Positions 7,813 to 16,068 of a DNA stretch of 64,000 nucleotides are shown here, one piece after another. Below the pieces are notes generated by a model. That model searched no databases and was not told the origin of the DNA. It was given only the letters and a program-made list of their open reading frames with translations. Source of the DNA: Nocardioides silvaticus (lineage in GTDB: Bacteria > Actinomycetota > Actinomycetes > Propionibacteriales > Nocardioidaceae). Position numbers and translations under genes: made by a program. Where the stretch lies: positions 1 to 64,000 of the forward strand of contig NZ_QGDD01000007.1 in assembly GCF_003160695.1 (NCBI RefSeq), in the 5' to 3' direction. Within the stretch, counting starts at the first letter, position 1; every line of letters begins with the position of its first letter.

Positions 7813-8811
7813 TCAGGCCATTCCCTGTTCGCGGAGGAGGCCGGCGAGCTCGTAGAGCGCGCCGAGGTCGACCCCGCCGGCCATGCGCGGCAGCTCGTAG
7901 GTCGGTACGTCGATCCCGGCGATCACCGCGCGCTGGGCGTCCTCGAGCGCGCGGCGCTCGGCGTGCTCGCGGGCCTCGTGCAGGAGCCCGTCGAGCAGGG
8001 CGTCGGTGACCTCGATGCCGGCGGCCTTCACCTCGGCCTCGATCCGGCTGCGGTCCAGGGTGCCGGCCCGGGCGGCAGCGAGGTCGTCGTCGGAGAGGTC
8101 GCGCGGCCGCACCATGTTGACGACGATGCCGCCGACGGGAAGGCCGGCCCGCTCCAGCTCGGCGATGCCGTCGATGGTCTCCTGGACCGGCATCTCCTCC
8201 AGCAGCGTCACCAGGTGCACCGCGGTCCGCGGCGACTGGAAGAGCTTCATCATCGTGTCGGACTGGGTCTTGATCGGCCCGACCTTGGCAAGCCCGCCGA
8301 CCTCGCCGCCGACGTTGAGGAAGTTCGTGATCCGGCCGGTCGGCGGGGCGTCGAGCACCACGGCGTCGTACCGGATGGCGCCCTTGTTGCGGCTGTTGCG
8401 CTCGACGGCCTCGTAGACCTTGCCGCTGAGGAGCACGTCCCGCACGCCGGGGGCGATGGTGGTGGCGAACTCGATGACGCCGAACCGGTCGAGCGCCTTG
8501 CCCGCGCGGCCGAGGCGGTAGTACATCGAGAGGTACTCCAGCAGGGCCGACTCGGCGTCGATGTGGAGCGCGTGGACGATGCCGCGGCCGCCGTCCTCGT
8601 CCGGGAGCCCCGTGGTCAACCGTCGCTCCTGGTAGGGGAGCGGGTCGACGTCGAACATCCGCGCCAGTCCCTGACGGCCCTCGACCTCGCACACGAGCAC
8701 GTTCTTGCCCTGGTGGGCGAGCGCGAGCGCGAGCGCGGACGCGACGGTCGACTTGCCCGTGCCACCCTTCCCGGTGACGACGTGCAGCCGAACCTTCGAC
8801 CAATCGCTCAC
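7813..8811 (-). CDS. ArsA/GET3-family ATPase, first of a pair
   Basis: A 332-residue member of the same family as the downstream gene but clearly diverged from it. Its Walker A is GKGGTGKST at residues 14-22, with the signature lysine K15. VVLDAPPTGRITNFL corresponds to the DTxP switch II motif. LCEVEG (about 38-43) replaces the usual VSTDPA, which is typical of this actinobacterial subgroup. It is the promoter-proximal gene of a two-gene operon and ends 23 bp before its partner. The two probably work as a heterodimer, in contrast to the homodimeric or fused ArsA/Get3. The cargo is unknown. Confidence 0.9.
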   Translation of the reverse strand: MSDWSKVRLHVVTGKGGTGKSTVASALALALAHQGKNVLVCEVEGRQGLARMFDVDPLPYQERRLTTGLPDEDGGRGIVHALHIDAESALLEYLSMYYRLGRAGKALDRFGVIEFATTIAPGVRDVLLSGKVYEAVERNSRNKGAIRYDAVVLDAPPTGRITNFLNVGGEVGGLAKVGPIKTQSDTMMKLFQSPRTAVHLVTLLEEMPVQETIDGIAELERAGLPVGGIVVNMVRPRDLSDDDLAAARAGTLDRSRIEAEVKAAGIEVTDALLDGLLHEAREHAERRALEDAQRAVIAGIDVPTYELPRMAGGVDLGALYELAGLLREQGMA

Positions 8812-8878
8812 CCGGGCAGCGTAGCGAGGCTCCGCGGCGGGCCCGCTCCGTGCCCGGGCGGCGACCGGTCCGGTGCGG

Positions 8879-11335
8879 CTAGTCCAGGGCCAGCCCCGCC
8901 GCAGGCGGTGTCCGCGAGGCCCGGCGGGCCGGCAGCACGGCGGCGAGCAGTGCCGCCACCGCCGACGTCCCGACGACCGCCGCGAGCTGGCCCCAGGGGA
9001 GGACCAACCCGGCCCCGTCGATCGCCGGCTGCACCAGCGCGCGCACGCCGGCCCAGGCGAACCCGACGCCGAGCGCGGTCCCGAGCAGGGTGGCGACCAC
9101 CGACAGCAGCACCGCCTCGGCGGCCAGCATCGTCCGGAGCCGGCCCCGGGTGAGGCCCAGCGCCCGCAGCAGCGCGTGCTCCCGCCCCCGCTCGAGGACG
9201 GAGAGCCCGAGCGTGTTCGCGATGCCCACCAGCGCGATGACCACCGCGATCGCCAGCAACCCGACGACCCCGGCCGTCAGCACGTCGAGCTGGAAGGAGA
9301 CGTGGTCGCGCCGGTCCACGCCGCTCTCGACCTCCGCGTCGACGGGCCGGGCCAGCGCCTCCAGCGAGCCGGACAGCTCATCGGGGTCGGCGTCGTCGGC
9401 GACCCGGGCCCAGATCGCGCGGACATCGGAAGAAGGGTCGATCCGGTCGAGGACACCCGGTGCGACCAGGGCCGCGGCGCCCCAGCCCTCGCCACCGACG
9501 ACGCGCAGAGAGACGGCGCGGTCGCCGGCGCCGACGAGGACCCGATCGCCTGCTTCGGCAGTGCCGTCGCCGTCCTCGAGCACGTCCCACGGGACGACGA
9601 TGGTCCCGTGGCGGGGCAGCCGGTCGTCGTCGCGGAGCAGCCCGGCGGCCGTCGTACCGGCTCCCGGGGCCTCGAGCACCGGGAGCCGACCGAGGTCGCC
9701 GACCTCGGTGCTGGTGCCGACCACAGGGGCGGCGCCGGTCACGCCGGCGACGGCTGACACCCGGTCGACGAGCTCGGCGGGGAGCGGGCCGTCGACACCG
9801 ATGAGCGCCACGTCGACGGGGTGCTGCCGCGCCATCTCCTCGACCAGCGCGGAGCGGGAGCTCGCCATGCCGGTGAGGACCGCCGTGGTCAGGGTGACAC
9901 CGATGAGGAGCGAGGCGGTGGTGGTGGCGGCCCGCCGCGGGTTGCGTACGGCGTTGCCCGCCGCGAGCCGGCCGGCCGGTCCGAGCAGCCGGCCGGCAAA
10001 GGGGCCGGCGGCGCGCACCAGCGCGGGCACCAGCACCGGTCCCAGCAGCAGCACGCCGCCGAAGGTGAGGACGCCGCCGGCCAGGAGCACCGGCAGCGCC
10101 GTCGCCAGTGCTGCCGCCGCGAGCAGCCCGACACCGACGGCGACGGCGAGCACGCCCGCCGCGACGCGGAGCCGGCCGGACGCGGTGCGTGGGCTGGCGC
10201 TGTCGTCAGGACGCAGCGCCACCAGCGGGCTGACCCGCACCACGCGGCGGGTCGGCAGCCACGCGGCCACGACCGTGACCCCCACGCCGACGGCAGCCGC
10301 GGCGACCAGCCAACCGGCCCCGATGGACGCCTCGCCCAACAGAGCCTGGGGCCACTGCGACCGGACCAGCGCGACGATGCCGTGCCCGACCGCCGCACCC
10401 GCCGCGACACCGAGCACGGCAGCGAGGCAGCCGAGCACGGCCGACTCGAGACGCACCGACCGCAGCACCTGGCGCCGGGTCGCGCCCACGCACCGGAGCA
10501 GCGCGAAGTCGCGCGCCCGCTGGGCGAACAGGATCGCGAAGGTGTTGTTGATGACCAGCACCGCCACCACCAGCGCGATGGTCGCGAACAGGAGCACGAC
10601 GACCGCGACCAGGTCGACCTGGTTGTTGACCTCCTTCTGCACCTGCTGCACGAACGCGTCGACGGACAGCACCTCGGCGTCCGGGACGACCGCCGCGACC
10701 GCCTCGGCGGCAGCGTCCTCGTCGCCGGGGTCGGCCCAGGCGACGCTGCTGACGTAGAGCGCGTCCTGCCAGCGCTGGAGGTCCTCCCACAGCAGGTAGA
10801 GCGTCGCGGCCGCGAACGGCGTGGGCGAGTCGGCCAGCCCGACCACCTCGACCTCGAGCGCGTCGGGGCCGCTGCCGACCAGCACGGTGTCGCCGACCCC
10901 GAACCCTCCGCCCGTGGCGGCGTCCGGGTCGGCGACGGCCTCGCCGGGACCCTCGGGGAAACGCCCGGCCTCGAGGTCCAGCCAGCGCCGGTCGGCGTCG
11001 GCGGGCAGCTGGCCGATGTCGGCGCTGTCGTCGACGACCGCGCCGTCGCCGCCGTCGAGCGCGACCGGCTGGATCGACCAGGCGACCAGCCAGGCGTCGG
11101 CGGCGCCGTCCGCGGCCGCCTCGAGGAGGGCGGCGGCCTGGTCCGGCTCCGGCTTCTCCACGACGACGTCGGCACCCGCATAGGGGACGTCGAGGTCGGC
11201 GAGCAGGCCGTCGCGGACGGCGGAGGACAGCGCCGCGGTGACCACGACGAAGCCGACGCCGATGACGACGGCGAGCAGCGCGGCGACGTACCGCCGGGTG
11301 TGGGACCGCAGCGAGCCGAGGACGACCGAGCGCAT
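8879..11335 (-). CDS. ABC transporter permease with two FtsX-like domains (MacB/LolC-type exporter)
   Basis: An 818-residue membrane protein. TM1 is at about residues 15-40, followed by a large extracytoplasmic MacB-PCD-like domain. An FtsX block of three helices lies at about 250-400, then further TM helices, a second extracytoplasmic domain, and a closing FtsX block at about 690-800. The protein is thus a tandem fusion of two permease units, the common arrangement in actinobacteria. Such systems export or release lipoproteins, lipids or peptides using mechanotransmission, and many give resistance to peptide antibiotics. Its ATG overlaps the ATPase stop by 1 nt (TGATG), so the two are translationally coupled. 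The substrate cannot be read from the sequence. Confidence 0.9.
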   Translation of the reverse strand: MRSVVLGSLRSHTRRYVAALLAVVIGVGFVVVTAALSSAVRDGLLADLDVPYAGADVVVEKPEPDQAAALLEAAADGAADAWLVAWSIQPVALDGGDGAVVDDSADIGQLPADADRRWLDLEAGRFPEGPGEAVADPDAATGGGFGVGDTVLVGSGPDALEVEVVGLADSPTPFAAATLYLLWEDLQRWQDALYVSSVAWADPGDEDAAAEAVAAVVPDAEVLSVDAFVQQVQKEVNNQVDLVAVVVLLFATIALVVAVLVINNTFAILFAQRARDFALLRCVGATRRQVLRSVRLESAVLGCLAAVLGVAAGAAVGHGIVALVRSQWPQALLGEASIGAGWLVAAAAVGVGVTVVAAWLPTRRVVRVSPLVALRPDDSASPRTASGRLRVAAGVLAVAVGVGLLAAAALATALPVLLAGGVLTFGGVLLLGPVLVPALVRAAGPFAGRLLGPAGRLAAGNAVRNPRRAATTTASLLIGVTLTTAVLTGMASSRSALVEEMARQHPVDVALIGVDGPLPAELVDRVSAVAGVTGAAPVVGTSTEVGDLGRLPVLEAPGAGTTAAGLLRDDDRLPRHGTIVVPWDVLEDGDGTAEAGDRVLVGAGDRAVSLRVVGGEGWGAAALVAPGVLDRIDPSSDVRAIWARVADDADPDELSGSLEALARPVDAEVESGVDRRDHVSFQLDVLTAGVVGLLAIAVVIALVGIANTLGLSVLERGREHALLRALGLTRGRLRTMLAAEAVLLSVVATLLGTALGVGFAWAGVRALVQPAIDGAGLVLPWGQLAAVVGTSAVAALLAAVLPARRASRTPPAAGLALD

Positions 11336-12114
11336 CAGGCCGCCCGGCCCTTCAGTGCGGCGAGCAGGGCGTCGCGGGTCGGCGCCGCCAGCCGGGCCGT
11401 GATCCGGCCGTCGCCGAGGATCACCACGTCGTCGGCGTACGACGCCGCCTCCAGCTCGTGGGTCACCATCACGACGGTCTGGCCCAGCTCGCGGACCGAC
11501 CGGCGCAGGAAGCCGAGGACCTCTGCGGACGCGGCGCTGTCGAGGTTGCCGGTCGGCTCGTCGGCGAAGACGATCGCCGGGTCGCCGACCAGGGCCCGCG
11601 CGACCGCGACCCGCTGCTGCTGACCTCCGGAGAGCTCGGCGGGGCGGTGGGCCAGCCGGTCGCGGAGGCCGAGGGTGTCGACGACTCGGTCGAACCGCTC
11701 GCGCAGGTCGCGCCCGGACCGCCCGGCCAGCTCGGCGGGCAGCCGGATGTTCTGCTCGGCGGTGAGCATCGGGAGCAGGTTGAACGCCTGGAACACGAAG
11801 CCGACCCGGTCCCGACGGAACCGGGTCAGCTCGTCGTCGGTGAGACCCTCGAGGCGTTGTCCCGCGACGACGACCTCCCCGGCCGTCGGCTGGTCCAGGC
11901 CCGCGAGGCAGTGCATGAGCGTCGACTTGCCGGACCCGGAGGGCCCCATGATCGCGGTGAACCGGCCGGCGGGTAGGTCGAGGTCGACGCCGCGCAGGGC
12001 GTGGACGACGAGGTCGCCGCGGTCGCCGCGGCCGTAGGTCCGGGTCAGGCCGCGGGCGCTGGCGGCGCTGGTGGTGGTGACGCTGGTTGCGCTGGTTGCG
12101 CTGGTTGTGGTCAT
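11335..12114 (-). CDS. ABC transporter ATP-binding protein (MacB/LolD type)
   Basis: A 259-residue nucleotide-binding domain. It has Walker A GPSGSGKST (about 58-66), the Q-loop VFQAFNLLP, signature LSGGQQQRVAVARAL, Walker B AIVFADEPTGNLDS and the H-loop VTHE. FNLLP and EPTGNLDS are marks of the MacB/LolD subfamily that pairs with FtsX-like permeases. The N-terminus carries a Thr/Ser/Ala low-complexity tail of about 19 residues (MTTTSATSATSV...) encoded by a short GCTGGTTGC-like microsatellite, so the true start could be the later in-frame GTG. It lies between the response regulator and the permease, 83 bp from the former. Confidence 0.95.
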   Translation of the reverse strand: MTTTSATSATSVTTTSAASARGLTRTYGRGDRGDLVVHALRGVDLDLPAGRFTAIMGPSGSGKSTLMHCLAGLDQPTAGEVVVAGQRLEGLTDDELTRFRRDRVGFVFQAFNLLPMLTAEQNIRLPAELAGRSGRDLRERFDRVVDTLGLRDRLAHRPAELSGGQQQRVAVARALVGDPAIVFADEPTGNLDSAASAEVLGFLRRSVRELGQTVVMVTHELEAASYADDVVILGDGRITARLAAPTRDALLAALKGRAA

Positions 12115-12197
12115 GCCGACGAGACTCGTCGGCGCGCGTCCCCCGATCGTCGGGCCGCGGGTGGATCCGGTCGTACGACGCGGGGTGGACCTGGGTC

Positions 12198-12863
12198 CTA
12201 GGGGACCAGACCGGTCTCGTACGCGAGCACCACGAGCTGCACCCGGTCGCGGGAGCCGGTCTTGGCGAGCAGCCGGCCGACATGGGTCTTCACGGTCGCC
12301 TCCGAGACGGTGAACGTCCCGGCGATCTCGGAGTTCGACAGGCCGCGGCCGACGAGCACCAGCACCTCGCGCTCCCGGTCCGTGAGCCCGTCCAGCCGCC
12401 GGTCCGGCGCCGGAGCGGCGGGGTCGGGGAGCGCGGCGGCGAAGTGGGAGAGCAGCCGCCGGGTCGTCGTCGGCGCCACCACGGAGTCGCCGCCGTGCAC
12501 GGTGCGGATCGCGCCGAGCAGGCTCTCCGGGGTGGCGTCCTTGAGGAGGAACGCAGCCGCCCCGGCCTTGATCGCCGCGAAGGCGTGCTCGTCGAGGTCG
12601 AAGGTCGTCAGCACCACGACCTGCGGCGGGTCGGGCCGGTCCTGCAGCCGGCGGGTGGCCTCCACGCCGTCCATCCGCGGCATCCGCACGTCCATCAGCA
12701 CCACGTCGGCCGCGGTCACCGCGAGCCGCTCGAGCGCTTCGCCGCCGTCGCCCGCCTCGCCCACGACGGTCAGGTCGGGCTGGCTGTCGATGAGCATCCG
12801 GAAGCCGGCCCGGACCAGCTCCTGGTCGTCGACGAGGAAGACGCGGATCGGCTGGTCGGTCAC
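12198..12863 (-). CDS. NarL/LuxR-family response regulator
   Basis: A 221-residue response regulator. The receiver domain covers about 6-122, with acidic pocket D12-D13, phosphoacceptor D58 in VLMDVRMPR, T86/T87 and K108 in FLLKDA. The C-terminal LuxR-type helix-turn-helix (about 155-215) includes LTDREREVLVLVGRGLSNSEI. The GTG start at 12863 overlaps the histidine kinase stop (GTGA, 4 nt). It presumably activates the ABC exporter genes that follow on the same strand, as in other two-component/MacB-like modules that respond to envelope stress or antibiotics. Confidence 0.95.
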   Translation of the reverse strand: MTDQPIRVFLVDDQELVRAGFRMLIDSQPDLTVVGEAGDGGEALERLAVTAADVVLMDVRMPRMDGVEATRRLQDRPDPPQVVVLTTFDLDEHAFAAIKAGAAAFLLKDATPESLLGAIRTVHGGDSVVAPTTTRRLLSHFAAALPDPAAPAPDRRLDGLTDREREVLVLVGRGLSNSEIAGTFTVSEATVKTHVGRLLAKTGSRDRVQLVVLAYETGLVP

Positions 12864-14056
12864 AGCGGGATCCTCGCGCAGACGACGAAGCCGCCGCCCG
12901 GCCCGGGTCCCGCCTCGAGCGTGCCGTCGTGGGCGGTCACGCGCTCGCGCATGCCGGTGAGGCCGAGCCCGCGTCCGTCGTACGGCGCGGCGGCGCCCCT
13001 GCCGTCGTCGGCGATCTCCAGCACCAGCCGGTGCTCGCCGCCCTCCTCGAGCCGCATGCGCACCGTCGCGGCGGCGTCCGGGCCGGCGTGCTTGCGGACG
13101 TTGCTGAGCGCCTCCTGCACGACCCGGTAGGCGGTGAGCGCGACGCCGTCGGAGACCGCTGGCAGCGGGTCGGGCAGGTCGAGCTCGATCGGGGTGCCCG
13201 CCGCCCGCGCCTCGGTGACCAGGTCGGGCAGGTCGGCGAGCCGGGGCTGGGGAGCGGTCTCGCCGCGCTCGGCCCGCAGCACGCCGAGCATCCGCCGCAT
13301 CTCCGCGATCGCCTCGCGCCCGGTCGCGGAGATCGTCGCGAACGCCGGTTCCGCCACCGACGGGTCGTGGATTGCGGCCGCCCGGGCGCCATCGGCCTGC
13401 ACCACGATCGTGGTGAGGCCGTGCGCGACCACGTCGTGCATCTCGCGGGCGATGCGGTGCCGCTCGTCGATCGCGGCCAGCGCGGCCTGTTGTGCGGCCT
13501 CGCGCTCGAGCCGGTGGCCGCGCTCGACCAGCGTGTCGACGTACGCCTGCCGCGTGCGGCCGAGCGCGCCGAGCGCCGCCGCCGCGATGACGACGGCGCC
13601 GGTGGTGAGGGCGTAGGCGACGTGGGCGGTCCCGGTGGTGGCCGGGTAGGGCCGGAGCCAGTCGTACGACGCGATGCCGGCCCCGACCAGCCCGACCCCG
13701 ACGGCGACGAGCGTCCACGCGGTCGTGGCGAACCGGGCGATTGAGTAGGTCGCGATCGCGAAGGCGGACTGGCTCCACAGCGGAGCGTCGACGAGCGCCG
13801 CCTGGACGCCGCACGCGACCGCGATGACCCCGAAGACCGTGACCGGGTGCCGGCGGCGCCACAGCAACGGCACCACCTGGACGGTCATCAGCGCGCCCTC
13901 GGTGCGGCTGCCCCACACGAGGAAGATCGGGACCGGCAGGAGGAGGAACGCGGTCAGGGCGACGTCGAACCAGCGTTCGCCGCGGGGTCCGAGCCGCAGC
14001 GGTTGCCGGTCGTGACGTGCCACCCGGTCACCGTAGACGGCGGGCGGCCCTGCCAC
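12860..14056 (-). CDS. Membrane sensor histidine kinase, DesK/NarX type
   Basis: A 398-residue kinase. Four to six TM helices fill residues 30-165 with little extracytoplasmic sequence, so the sensor is intramembrane. HisKA_3 follows with phosphoacceptor H207 in REMHDVVAHGL, then a HATPase_c domain with DGRGLGLTGMRERV near the C-terminus. It pairs with the response regulator through a 4-nt overlap. The start is uncertain: GTG at 14056 gives the length stated, while GTG at 14023 would remove 11 residues; neither has a convincing Shine-Dalgarno. The signal is unknown; the linked MacB-like exporter suggests membrane or antibiotic stress. Confidence 0.93.
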   Translation of the reverse strand: MAGPPAVYGDRVARHDRQPLRLGPRGERWFDVALTAFLLLPVPIFLVWGSRTEGALMTVQVVPLLWRRRHPVTVFGVIAVACGVQAALVDAPLWSQSAFAIATYSIARFATTAWTLVAVGVGLVGAGIASYDWLRPYPATTGTAHVAYALTTGAVVIAAAALGALGRTRQAYVDTLVERGHRLEREAAQQAALAAIDERHRIAREMHDVVAHGLTTIVVQADGARAAAIHDPSVAEPAFATISATGREAIAEMRRMLGVLRAERGETAPQPRLADLPDLVTEARAAGTPIELDLPDPLPAVSDGVALTAYRVVQEALSNVRKHAGPDAAATVRMRLEEGGEHRLVLEIADDGRGAAAPYDGRGLGLTGMRERVTAHDGTLEAGPGPGGGFVVCARIPL

Positions 14057-14102
14057 GTCAGACCGTGGGTGGACCTCGTGACGACCCGGTCCGACCGGGG
14101 TC

Positions 14103-14516
14103 TCAGGCGGAGATCTTGTCCGCCAGCACGACCCAGGTGAAGAAGGAGATGCCGAGCAGCATCCCGACGTGGCCGAGGACGGACAGGCCCGGCCCCTGGC
14201 CCCAGCTGTCGCCGGTTGTGTCGGCGGCGTGCTTGCTCGGCCGGGTCATCCAGCGGGCCAGGATGAGCAGCCCGAGGCCGACCTCGATCCACCAGAGGGC
14301 GAGGGAGACCACGCCGACGAGGTCGTCGGGCGAGGTGAGGTAGTAGATCCAGACGCCGAGGGCGACGACCCCGACCAGGGTGTGCGCGTTGACGACCGCC
14401 CGCGGCACGAGGGCGTGGCCCGACTGGCTCTCCTCGTTGGCGAGCCGCATCCGCGTCAGCAGGACGACGACAGCGGCGAGCCCCGTCAGCAACCAGACGG
14501 CGTTGTCGAGATTCAC
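14103..14516 (-). CDS. Four-TM membrane protein of unknown function
   Basis: A 137-residue protein with four predicted TM helices (about 5-25, 40-60, 66-88 and 112-133) and no catalytic motif I recognise. A GTG at 14516 (VNLDNAVWLLTG) is preferred because it begins right before TM1; an ATG at 14552 is also in frame. It ends 46 bp before the histidine kinase start on the same strand, so co-transcription with the two-component/ABC genes is possible. It diverges from the DUF4177 gene; the 65-bp gap contains GCACA-AC-TGTGC at 14529-14540, a possible operator. Confidence 0.65.
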   Translation of the reverse strand: MNLDNAVWLLTGLAAVVVLLTRMRLANEESQSGHALVPRAVVNAHTLVGVVALGVWIYYLTSPDDLVGVVSLALWWIEVGLGLLILARWMTRPSKHAADTTGDSWGQGPGLSVLGHVGMLLGISFFTWVVLADKISA

Positions 14517-14581
14517 TCGCGCATCGTGGCACAACTGTGCACCCGCACACACCGGGCAAGGGGCTGAGTAGGGTCGACCCC

Positions 14582-14737
14582 ATGACCAAGTGGGAGTACC
14601 AGGTGGCGCCCGTCCTCAACCACGTCGCGGCGCAGATCCTCAACAACTTCGGCCAGGACGGCTGGGAGCTGGTGACGCTGATCCCGGGTGCGGGTGGCAA
14701 CGACATCGCCTACTTCAAGCGTCCGGTGGAGGGCTGA
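14582..14737 (+). CDS. Small DUF4177-like protein
   Basis: A 51-residue protein starting MTKWEYQVAPV and containing the family signature NNFGQDGWELVTLIPG. Such proteins are mostly a short beta-alpha-beta unit; no function is established. Its stop overlaps the RidA start (TGATG), so it leads the operon DUF4177-RidA-Nudix-MBL. A gene of this size in the same position, before the RidA homologue, is what I recall from mycobacteria (Rv3678A). It is short but supported by family resemblance and coupling. Confidence 0.85.
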   Translation: MTKWEYQVAPVLNHVAAQILNNFGQDGWELVTLIPGAGGNDIAYFKRPVEG

Positions 14738-15198
14738 TGAGCACCCCGGAGGAGCGGCTCGCCGAGCTGGGGCTGACCGTCCCGGAGGTCGTGCCGCCGG
14801 TCGCGGCGTACCTCCCGGCCGTCCGGTCCGGCACCTACGTCTACACCGCCGGCCAGCTGCCGATGCGCGACGGCGCGTTGATGGCGACCGGCAAGGTCGG
14901 CGCCGGGGTCACCGCCGAGGAGGCGACCGCGTGCGCCGAGCAGTGCGCGCTCAACGCGATCGCCGCGATCCGCTCGGTCGTCGACGACCTCTCCGCGGTG
15001 CGGATCGTCCGGGTGGGCGCGTTCGTCGCGTCGGACCCCTCCTTCACCGGTCAGCCGGGCGTCGCCAACGGCGCCTCGGACCTGTTCGGGAAGGTGTTCG
15101 GCGACAACGGCGTGCACGCCCGGTCGGCGGTCGGTGTGCCGGTGCTGCCGCTCGACGCCCCCGTCGAGGTCGACGTGGTGGCGGAGATCCTCAGTTGA
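14737..15198 (+). CDS. RidA (YjgF/YER057c/UK114) family protein
   Basis: A 153-residue Rid-family protein, longer at the N-terminus than the 128-residue RidA core. Family members are trimers that hydrolyse reactive enamine/imine intermediates made by PLP enzymes. VYTAGQLP and VHARSAVGVPVLPLDAPVEVD at the C-terminus carry the core signature, including the conserved arginine of ARSAVGV. The reaction of this subgroup has not been defined. The ATG overlaps the DUF4177 stop by 1 nt, and its own stop overlaps a TTG start of the Nudix gene (TTGA). Confidence 0.9.
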   Translation: MSTPEERLAELGLTVPEVVPPVAAYLPAVRSGTYVYTAGQLPMRDGALMATGKVGAGVTAEEATACAEQCALNAIAAIRSVVDDLSAVRIVRVGAFVASDPSFTGQPGVANGASDLFGKVFGDNGVHARSAVGVPVLPLDAPVEVDVVAEILS

Positions 15199-16064
15199 GG
15201 ATCCCCCTCCCTCCCGTGCCGCTCCCCGAGAACCTGGTGCAGACGTTCCGCGAGTACGACGACGGCACCCGCGAGGCGGCCGAGCCGCGCAACGCCGCGA
15301 CCGTCGTCCTGCTGCGGCCGGGGGCCGACGAGGCTCCGGAGGTCTACCTGCTGAGGCGGCACGTCACGATGGACTTCGCCGGCGGCATGTGCGTCTTTCC
15401 CGGCGGCGGGGTCGACCCGCGCGACGACGACACCACGGTCGCCTGGGCCGGGCCGTCGCCGGAGGAGTGGGCGCAGCGGCTCGGCACGGACCCGGACGTC
15501 GCGCGGGCGCTCGTGTGCGCCGCGGTGCGCGAGACGTTCGAGGAGTCCGGCGTGCTGCTGGCGGGTGAGTCGGCGGACACGGTGGTCGCCGACACCACCG
15601 GTGCGGACTGGGAGGCCGACCGCGAGGCGCTGGAGTCGCGGCAGCTCTCGATGACCGACTTCCTCAACCGGCGCGGGTTGGTGCTGCGCACCGACCTGCT
15701 CGGCACCTGGGCCGGCTGGCTGACGCCGGTCTTCGAGCCGAAGCGCTACCGCACCTGGTTCTTCGTCGCGCTGCTGCCCGAGGGCCAGCGCACCCGCGAC
15801 GTCTCGACGGAGTCCTCGGAGGTCGTCTGGCTGCCCGCAGCAGCCGCAGCCGACCAGGCCGATGCGGGGGAGCTCGCGATGCTGCCGCCGACGTACCTCA
15901 CCTGCCTGGAGATCGGTGAGCACGGCAGCGTCGAGGCGGTGTTCGCCGCCGCCCACGGCCGCACCGTGGAGATGTTCATGCCGACGGTGGAGCCGCTCGG
16001 CGAGGGCTGGACACTGTCGATGCCCGACGAGCTGCGCCCGCTGGTGGCGGCGCGGAGGGGCTGA
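15195..16064 (+). CDS. Nudix hydrolase, NUDT19-like
   Basis: A 289-residue Nudix protein. The Nudix box is split: GGMCVFPGGGVDPRDDD and AAVRETFEESGVLL are separated by about 30 extra residues, the arrangement of the NUDT19/RP2-like group, which includes CoA diphosphatases. The catalytic glutamates of RETFEESG are intact. TTG at 15195 was chosen because it overlaps the RidA stop (TTGA) and begins right where the conserved sequence starts; a GTG at 15216 is the alternative. The protein is cytoplasmic with no signal. Next downstream, 4 bp away, is the MBL hydrolase. Confidence 0.85.
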   Translation: MRIPLPPVPLPENLVQTFREYDDGTREAAEPRNAATVVLLRPGADEAPEVYLLRRHVTMDFAGGMCVFPGGGVDPRDDDTTVAWAGPSPEEWAQRLGTDPDVARALVCAAVRETFEESGVLLAGESADTVVADTTGADWEADREALESRQLSMTDFLNRRGLVLRTDLLGTWAGWLTPVFEPKRYRTWFFVALLPEGQRTRDVSTESSEVVWLPAAAAADQADAGELAMLPPTYLTCLEIGEHGSVEAVFAAAHGRTVEMFMPTVEPLGEGWTLSMPDELRPLVAARRG

Positions 16065-16068
16065 CGTC

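Noticed and set aside
6575..8811. Frameshifted single fused ArsA gene
   Set aside because: Each half has its own Walker A, start codon and Shine-Dalgarno, and the pair is separate in mycobacteria as well.
8879..12283. A single minus-strand open frame of 1134 codons across the ABC permease and the ATPase
   Set aside because: The 5' third is Arg/Pro-rich antisense-type sequence in the wrong frame of the ATPase gene; the permease clearly starts at 11335 and the ATPase has its own intact frame.
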